Assembly: GCA_022579005.1 (NCBI GenBank)
Contig: MU401479.1
Location: 69,297-133,296 of the forward strand
Origin: Poronia punctata
Lineage: Eukaryota > Ascomycota > Sordariomycetes > Xylariales > Xylariaceae
Reading direction: 5' to 3'
Length of the DNA stretch: 64,000 nt
This document shows, piece by piece, positions 57,397 to 64,000 of this stretch. The notes beneath the pieces are model-generated. The model made no database searches, had not been told where the DNA came from, and was given only the letters and a program-made list of their open reading frames with translations. The stretch's first letter is position 1, and each line of letters starts with the position of its first letter. Made by a program: the position numbers and the translations under genes.

Positions 57397-58476
57397 TCAT
57401 AGAATAGCCACACCAGGCAACAACCCGGTCCGCCACCTCTGCGCCCCATGATCATTCGCCCAATCCCGCAAGGCATCATAATCCACACACATGTGATCGG
57501 AGCCCCAGCCCGGGCCGGCCTCGGTCTCTCCCTCGAGGTTCGTATCGCCATTACACATGATGGACTGGCGGAGATAATCGAAGCAATGGGACGAGTGGTG
57601 CGCCACCTCCTCCGTCAGCTCCACGCCGCCGTACCCTTGCTGGTAATGCTGTACCAGATACGACAGGCAGTGGAGCTGGTGGAACACCGACATCATGTAT
57701 GCCGGCCCGTCCGATGTCCGGTTGATGGCTACCGTGTACGGATGGCTGAGGAGCGGGTATGTCTCGTAATCGGCGATTTGGACGTAGCCTCTGGCGTCTG
57801 TTTTTGCAGTTTTTGCGCGATTAGTCAGTCGGTACTTTGACCAAATATATATGGAAAGAAGATATGTTTTGGGCAGGTACGAGCTTTCATGGTTGTGCTT
57901 GCTTTCTTTCTTCCTTTTCTTATATGGATGAAAAAAAAAAAAAACAGGGGTGAGAAGGGGAGGGGAGAAATTTACTTACCGGCGCTTAGAGGTAACCAGT
58001 TATGTAAAGTCTCCAACGTATCCTCTTCTGTGAAGAGCATATCGTCACGGACGAAATGCGGATCTGGCAAGAACTTGTACGGTTTCCGAGGAACTGCAAT
58101 TCTTTCTTATTAGCAAAAACCGCCCCATCATCACCACCACCCCCGCCCCCCCCCCCCCTCCCCCTTTTTTGGGATTGCGCAAAGACATACATTTCGGAAC
58201 CGGCGTTCGTTGATCATCTTCCTTCTTCTTCTCAGCCTCCCAGTCATTCCGTTCACGGAGAACAAAAGCAACGAGAAGAACTATTATAACAGCCATTGAA
58301 ATCTCCATCGCCAGTCGCAGGTATCGCGTCACTCCTCCTCTCCTTTGTTGTTGTCGTTGTTGTTGCTGATGAGACCAGGCCGCGTCATTTTGTATTGTTT
58401 GGGTCGGGAGGAAGGCTTGTTCTTCTTCTTCTTCTACTCCCTCGTCGACGCTGTGTCTCTGTTTGGAGGGATCCAT
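57397..58476 (-). CDS. UstYa-like (DUF3328) membrane protein
   Basis: Exons 58476-58191, 58093-57980 and 57797-57397 give 266 aa. UstYa-family proteins act in fungal RiPP pathways such as ustiloxin, cyclochlorotine and asperipin, where they catalyse oxidative cyclisation or hydroxylation. They are copper-dependent in the cases studied. Visible features are a Glu- and Gln-rich cytosolic N-terminus, one membrane span (about residues 56-73, MEISMAVIIVLLVAFVL) and the family block FPRKPYKFLPDPHFVRDDML. Both signature HxxHC motifs are present: HQLHC at 173-177 and HSSHC at 201-205, followed by DYLRQSIMCNGDTNLE. The two motifs are intact, so the protein is probably functional. Both introns are phase 1; intron 1 contains a run of 13 C. 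An MFS gene lies upstream on the same strand and an AKR is convergent, but no precursor-peptide gene is visible nearby. Confidence 0.93.
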
Positions 58477-59111
58477 GATGTTATTTGATGATTGGAGATG
58501 GAATAGACGCGGTTATAAAAACAGAATGTAAAAAGTACGTGTAGGTATTGTAATGAGGTTGGGAAAAAAGACCAAAAGATCAATTCTCCAATCTGTTCTC
58601 TGTTGTCGCCCGAATTGACGACTTGGCCGCCGTGATGTATTGCCTAAATCGGGCGATCCTTGCTCATGTCTTCTCCGTTCCAAGGAAGGTTTAGCGCGAC
58701 AGCGTTGATGGAGACATTTTTACATACGAGTATGTCTGGGGGATCTTTTACGTGTCTCTACGCGCTGGAAGTACTCAAGGTTAGAAGGCGTTCTAGACCT
58801 TTGCGATGCATGTCATCGGAATTGAATTATTCGAAATACTTAACCTACGAGGGAAAGGGGAGTATTGCTATCAGGGGTGCTCACAGCGTAAATTGGTGTA
58901 GGTACTATGTAAATATTCTATCTCTCCAACCCCGAGGTCTATCAACATATCATGCAGGTGCTCTCCTACCTAATCGAATAACAAGCCCGAATGTCTAAAA
59001 CCCCAAAAGCCAAGTATTTATCATGTCTAGAATGTATATATGAATTGCACCCAAGTCCCTCCAGCCAGCCCATGTCCGCATCCTCAACTCCCACAACGTC
59101 AGACAACCCAT
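58477..59111. other. intergenic region between the UstYa-like and MFS genes
   Basis: These 635 bases carry the UstYa-like promoter and the MFS 3' flank. I looked for a small precursor-like frame with internal repeats and Kex2 sites and saw none. Confidence 0.55.
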
Positions 59112-60937
59112 TTACAGAGTATACCGATATTCAACTTGCGGCGGGTCCTATTGTTCGTGCTCGTTAGTCGATAATCACCCCATTTGATTATTAGGTTAGG
59201 CAGGTATTGACTTGTCTTACCTCGTCACACTCCAAGTGCTTCTCACCACGATCAGCCGCCTTATTGTTGCGGTAATACGAGATGTCGCAGGCAATGGTGA
59301 TGACCATGACCAGTAGAGCGGCAGTGATACAGGCCCACAGACCGGGCTTGTATCCAGTCGCACGGTCTTGATCTCTGTGATTATCCAGGGTTATTAGCAA
59401 ATTGTCTTTCTTTCTTTTGCCTTCAAACACACCCCCAACCCCCTTTTTGGCTGTACTTACCTAAACACAAGCGCACCAGCAATTCCACCGATACCAGCCA
59501 ACCCGACAAACATGGCACTACAGAAGGCGCGCTTCCACTGTCCACGAATATTGGTACCCTGGAGGGCCAGGGCGGAGGGGAGGTTTGCGTTGGCGCCGGC
59601 GCAGATGAGGAAGGCGCCGAAATAGCGCACGTACGGCTGGCTGTGCCATCCGAGGATCGGCAGTCCGATCAGGCAGACGATCATGTTGAAGACGATGACC
59701 GGTCCGCGACACCTGTACTTGTCGCCGAGCCAGTTGATGCCGAACATGTAGATGGCCGCGAAGCCGTAGGGAGGCGCCACTAGGATTTGCGACGCGCCCG
59801 CGCTGAACTTGAGGTTGTCGTTTAGGATGATGGGTAGAAAGTATGAGAAGGAGTAGTTGATTGTGGATGTGCCTAGGCCGATTCCACCGTATGCCCTGCA
59901 CACAAACACACACAACGTCAGCCCTCGTGTCGTCTAGGTGCATAAGACTCTAGGGGGAAAAAAAAGAAAACTCACCATAACTTCCAGTCCTTCCCGGCTC
60001 CCAAAAACTTCCATATATCAAATTCCGTAACATCCGAGTCGCCACGATCAGCCTTGACCTTTCTAACCACCCAAGCGCGCTCCTTGGGACTCAAGAAACT
60101 CCAGACCTTGCGATCCGAATCAGGGAAGTCGACGAGGAGCCAGTAGCCGAGGAAGCCGATAGCGACAGTAAGCAGACCCTCGAAAATGAAAATCCATCGC
60201 CAGCCCGCGAGTCCGCCAGCGCCGTTGAGATGGATCAACCCAAAAGCGATGATGCCGGAGAAAGCCGAGGCGAGACAGCCGATGACGTAGAAGAAGGCGT
60301 AGCGCTTGCCCATCTCGAACCGCGTGTACCAGGTGCCGAGGAGGTAGATGACGCTGGGGAAGAAGCCGGCTTCGAACAGGCCGAGGACCACTCGCAGCAC
60401 CGCGAGGCCACCCCAGTTGTGGACCAGGCCAAGACCGATCAGCACGATGCCCCATGCTATCGTGATGAAGGCTAGGAACGGACGGGGCCCGAACTTTCGG
60501 CATGCTACCGTGGCCGGAGGCTGGAATAAGATGTAGGTGATGAAGAATAAGAGTGTAACCAGAGACTATATTATAGGTAGGTCACTGGTTAGTCGGTCTA
60601 GCTACTTAGTAGGTAGGTAGCTTTTTGGGAGAAGCGTCGAGGTGTAGGTAAAATCTCGTAGTCAATGATATCACGAGATGGGGTAAGAGTGATGATGGCT
60701 TACATAACGGTTATTGACCAGGTCCAACTCCTTATTCATACCCGCGATAGCAGCTGCACCCAAATTCGTCCGATCCATGACGCTGATGCAGTACATGATT
60801 CCGGTAACGGTGACTAGACGTCTATCGACTCGTGCGGTGATTCTCCTGGCCTGTGCCGGGGTGAAATCGTCGACAGAGACGGTCTCGACGTCGGCCTGCG
60901 CCTTTTCATGGCTGCTGTTGGTACTATCGGTATCCAT
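59112..60937 (-). CDS. MFS transporter, Dal5/allantoate permease-type anion:cation symporter
   Basis: Exons 60937-60704, 60565-59976, 59895-59461, 59374-59221 and 59147-59112 give 482 aa. The protein begins with a short acidic cytosolic tail and has about 12 membrane spans. The family signatures are visible: RRLVTVTGIMYCISVMDRTN near the first span, LRVVLGLFEAGFFPSVIYLL and the span-rich region FYVIGCLASAFSGIIAFGLI. The tiny last exon gives the C-terminus EDPPQVEYRYTL, like the FRYTL ends common in the Dal5 family. Members import allantoate, ureidosuccinate, nicotinate, pantothenate and related acids; the substrate here is unknown. Phases are 0, 2, 2 and 0. It is on the same strand as the UstYa-like gene, which raises the possibility of shared regulation or metabolite export, as an inference. 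Confidence 0.93.
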
Positions 60938-63900
60938 GGTGAAGGGAGAGGACAGAAAAGAGCGAGCGCCTTTCCTGCGCTTCTCAAGAGATGGGGAGAA
61001 GAGATGGTCTCGAAATCCGATGTAATTGCTGTCTACTCACGACCAGGTTGATGGAGGGACTGGCGTGGGCATCAGGATCTTATTATACCTTGGTACGAGA
61101 GGATCATTTCATCCCAATTTTTTGTCTTGGCATCCGTGCAATGGGGAATAGCTGTGTCTTGCCTGAGAGTTCAGCTTTGGTTTGGTCTGGGTTTGATCGA
61201 TCTCCGGTCCCCTCCACACTCGGCCGGCAGGCAGGCAGGCAGGCAGGCACACAGACATACCATCCCCTCCATCTAGGTATCTGTGTGTGGCTCGCGTCAC
61301 ACACACAATGATTACTGTCTGGCCAAGGACGGGGCCAAAGACTGGTTGACTGTACACGTACCTGATCTATCTGTCTGTCTATCTATCATCCTCGAGATAT
61401 GTGGTCTATGAAGTTTACGAGTAGTTTAGCATTCTGAAAAAAGGCCGGACGCTAAAATCGGGGAGAACAGTTCGTTTCGTTTAATTTACTACTCGTAGTA
61501 TAGGCAGGTACGCAGGGTCACGGTGTGCAACATGTCAGTACACCGAAGTCCGCTATTTTTGGGCATGTACCCTACGTGCCTACCTATTCCTCTATCGGCT
61601 TTCATTTCTTGCTTGCTTGCTCTGCTTGATGAGTGCAACTCGACTGTATACCTACCTACCTAGCGCAACTTGGCAAAATAGTAATATCCCAAGGAGCCAA
61701 GCTTTGAGGCGTTCTACATTACAAGACGAGTGCAAACTTTACCCTCTATCCCACCATATTCTTCGAAAAAGACCTTTGCTTTATGTCATCGGTTTATGAA
61801 GCGCAAGAGCAGATGTTTTGTTTCAAGGTGTGCCCATCACGTCTTGTCACTTTCCTGGTCCCGCCTTATCATGATTACCGGGACCTAAAAGGGAACTATC
61901 GTAGATAGCTTTACGAGTACATTGTCTACATGTGGATATTATACCCGTTACATATCTTGATAGTCAAATAATGCAACGTTCTCAGTCCAATACCTACAAG
62001 GTAAATATTCATCACACTTGATGTAGCCTAGACGCTCTGCCGATCATCCCGCTCTGCTCGGCGCCAAGGGGTCCATTAGCTTAAAATACGTATCAACTGG
62101 CATACCTATCACAACAGATTTATTTCACTTTTAGAAGTTGAAGTCGATTATCTATCCTGCCGCCACCTGTCTGTCTCTGTTGGAGAGAATGAATACCTAC
62201 CTACATAGTAGACGTGTATCAATGTGATTAAGAAGAAGAGAGAGAGAAAAAACAGGGATGTCAAGGTCAAAGCCGGAGACAATTGTACAAAAGGATTCTG
62301 CCAAGCTGAACCCAGTGTTTGGAAGTGTACCAATGCGGTATTGCCTTCTCAGCTATGCTTCCTATTATTCGTCAGTCCCTCACGAGGGCTGCAGCTATGT
62401 GCAGAGAGCGACGAGGGGGGATTTTCCAGTAGATTGGGCGCAGGCACTGCACGTTGCATCCTTGTTGGTTGAAGCATAGAAGGTCATATCGTCTAATGAA
62501 GAACATGCCTTCTTACCATATGTAAGGTATACACGGAAAGCGGTCGATTAATTCTCATGCCAATGCAGATTTAAGGCTGCTACGAAAGCATTACCGACGA
62601 GATAGTACTAGGTAAGTAAGTACCTATGGGGTGATGACGGGAAAGGGTTGTTAGTTTGTACTCATAGACTATAGTAGCTTGGTTTCCCCTACCTATCTAC
62701 TACGTGTACATGTACAAACGCAGTATAGCCTTCAAAGCTGAAAGATAATAATAGGTAAATACTTACTCATAACAACCCGTCGTCGAGTGAAATACCTACC
62801 CAAGTTGGGAAGCTAGTCGAGTTAGGTATGCAAGGAGCTAGAAAAGCAAAGAGAAGGTGTGTGGTCATTTCTATCATAGCGTTCCCGGGTGCTGGACCGG
62901 ACTTGGCTGCATAGAACGGCATGGGGTTACACACTCAGGTCAACGATAGGAAAATCCCATGTGGTGATGGGTATTATGTCTAGGTTTGCTATCTGCTCGT
63001 AGGTAGGTACTAAAAGTCCAACGCTACCAAGGTCAAGGAAAAATATTGATTATAGTCTAGCATATGTCTCGGCGTATTGTCGTCTACGACCTGTAAGCAT
63101 CTCGAGAAGGAGCCCCTCCCCACGTTAAGACATGCTGGGCGACACGTGGACTGTCATGACCAAAGCTTGAATTATAGTGCTAATAGTCTGGGCGCTCAAC
63201 GCTAACATCTTGTATTACTGTGCGCCCCCGAGCATAGTAGGTAGCACTACTCGTACTTCTGCGAAAAAGAAGGGAGGGTTTAGCACCGAATTGAGAAGCT
63301 TGATTTCTACGTGTATCGTGAGGAGAGCGTTGTTCAACATGTTTTTGAAGACGGGGAAACAGGGATCTTGCCAGTACCTCCTCGTACGTCTGGACTCTGC
63401 GGGATGTTGAGAGAATTGCCTGCCGGGAGAAAACGAGAGACTAACCCTGATACAGAATGCAGCCAAGCCGCATTTTATCCCTGCCAAATAAAGAATCCCA
63501 CAGACGTGGGGGACGTGGTAATTAAGGTAGGTAAGGATAACAGTTCTGTTTTGTGCATTTTGATAATTAAAGGTATCTCTTATTACGAATTTCAAGTTGC
63601 TGCTCCTTCCAACCTTGAGAATACCCTAGTCTACCTAAGAACGCAGATTTTTGTGCATGGAAGCCTTCAAGTTGTCGCCATTCTAGGGTTAATTACGTTC
63701 TGTTTCTATCACGTCTTATCGTTCCTTCTCTTTTGGCGCCGGCTAGCCCCATCTCTAGTACTTGTACTCGTACTTGTGCAACAAAAGTTCGGTTTATTCC
63801 CATGATGCCGAGCCTTTTCCAATAAAGCCAAGAAGTATACCTAGTCTAAGGGCATGTCTTCAACCACGCTCTAAAACACAGACTAATTGATACCTAGCTT

Positions 63901-64000
63901 CGGGCTGTTCCTCCCGAATAATATCCAACTAGACCAACGCGGCTCACCACGGCTAATGTTAGATAGGTCTGGGCGCCTTCGGATCTGGAACCTTGACCAT
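60938..64000. other. intergenic region to the window end
   Basis: I see no supportable gene in these 3.1 kb. The MFS promoter should lie just above 60937. A (GGCA)6 repeat lies at 61226-61249, and TACC/GGTA and CTCGTA tracts are frequent. The best open frame (63311-63805) has no recognisable domain. Confidence 0.55.
61226..61249 (+). repeat. (GGCA)6 microsatellite
   Basis: Six perfect GGCA units about 290 bases upstream of the MFS gene start. Confidence 0.9.

Noticed and set aside
11637..60937. Urate/allantoin gene cluster (OHCU decarboxylase plus Dal5-type permease)
   Set aside because: The two genes are almost 50 kb apart with many unrelated genes between them, and Dal5-family substrates are diverse.
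63311..63805. 164-aa frame near the right end
   Set aside because: No initiating ATG at the frame start. The hydrophobic C-terminal part looks like translated repeat-rich DNA, with no family match.

Overview
The window comes from a filamentous ascomycete (Pezizomycotina, most likely a Sordariomycete). Genes are spaced at about one per 3.6 kb. Most carry one to seven short GT..AG introns with CTAAC/CTGAC-type branch sites. Intergenic DNA is full of TACC/GGTA tracts. Several proteins belong to fungal families: a Crh-type GH16 enzyme, a UstYa/DUF3328 protein, a Dal5-type permease and Myb/SANT regulators. I see no rRNA, tRNA, CRISPR array or intact transposon.

I support 18 protein-coding genes, with exon joins worked out by hand. 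Left part (1-20 kb): UTR4 enolase-phosphatase (+), a SIM-rich RING protein resembling a SUMO-targeted ubiquitin ligase (-), the spliceosomal U-box ligase PRP19 (-), OHCU decarboxylase of urate catabolism (+), an unknown 482-aa protein (-) and a short Myb/SANT protein (-). Middle (20-33 kb): very sparse, with only RPL28 (+) and a two-repeat Myb protein (+) behind a long pyrimidine-rich leader. 33-46 kb: a degenerate, split Nudix-like protein (+), a secreted GPI-type Crh/GH16 transglycosidase (+), a secreted lactonase-fold protein (+), and an IlvD/Edd dehydratase (+) whose first Fe-S cysteine is encoded by a 5-nt micro-exon. Right part (46-64 kb): RRB1 (+), a WDR44/DGR2-like WD40 protein with a C-terminal zinc ribbon (-), DOM34/Pelota (-), an aldo-keto reductase (+), a UstYa-like membrane oxidase-family protein (-) and a Dal5-type MFS transporter (-).

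Most genes are housekeeping genes for splicing, ribosome assembly, translation rescue and methionine salvage, and are not functionally clustered. Two neighbourhoods could be small pathways. The lactonase and dehydratase (41.6-45.9 kb, same strand) would fit lactone to aldonate to keto-deoxy acid chemistry. The AKR, UstYa-like and MFS genes (55.8-60.9 kb) resemble the accessory part of a peptide or secondary-metabolite cluster, but no precursor or core synthase is visible.

Other notable features are micro-exons (5, 8, 11 and 13 nt), a dispersed intergenic 12-mer TACGAGTAGGTA (nine exact copies counted), a 13-copy heptamer minisatellite inside an intron, and a dense block of unrelated microsatellites at 4.1-4.5 kb. 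Exon boundaries rest on splice consensus, phase and family conservation, not on transcripts.
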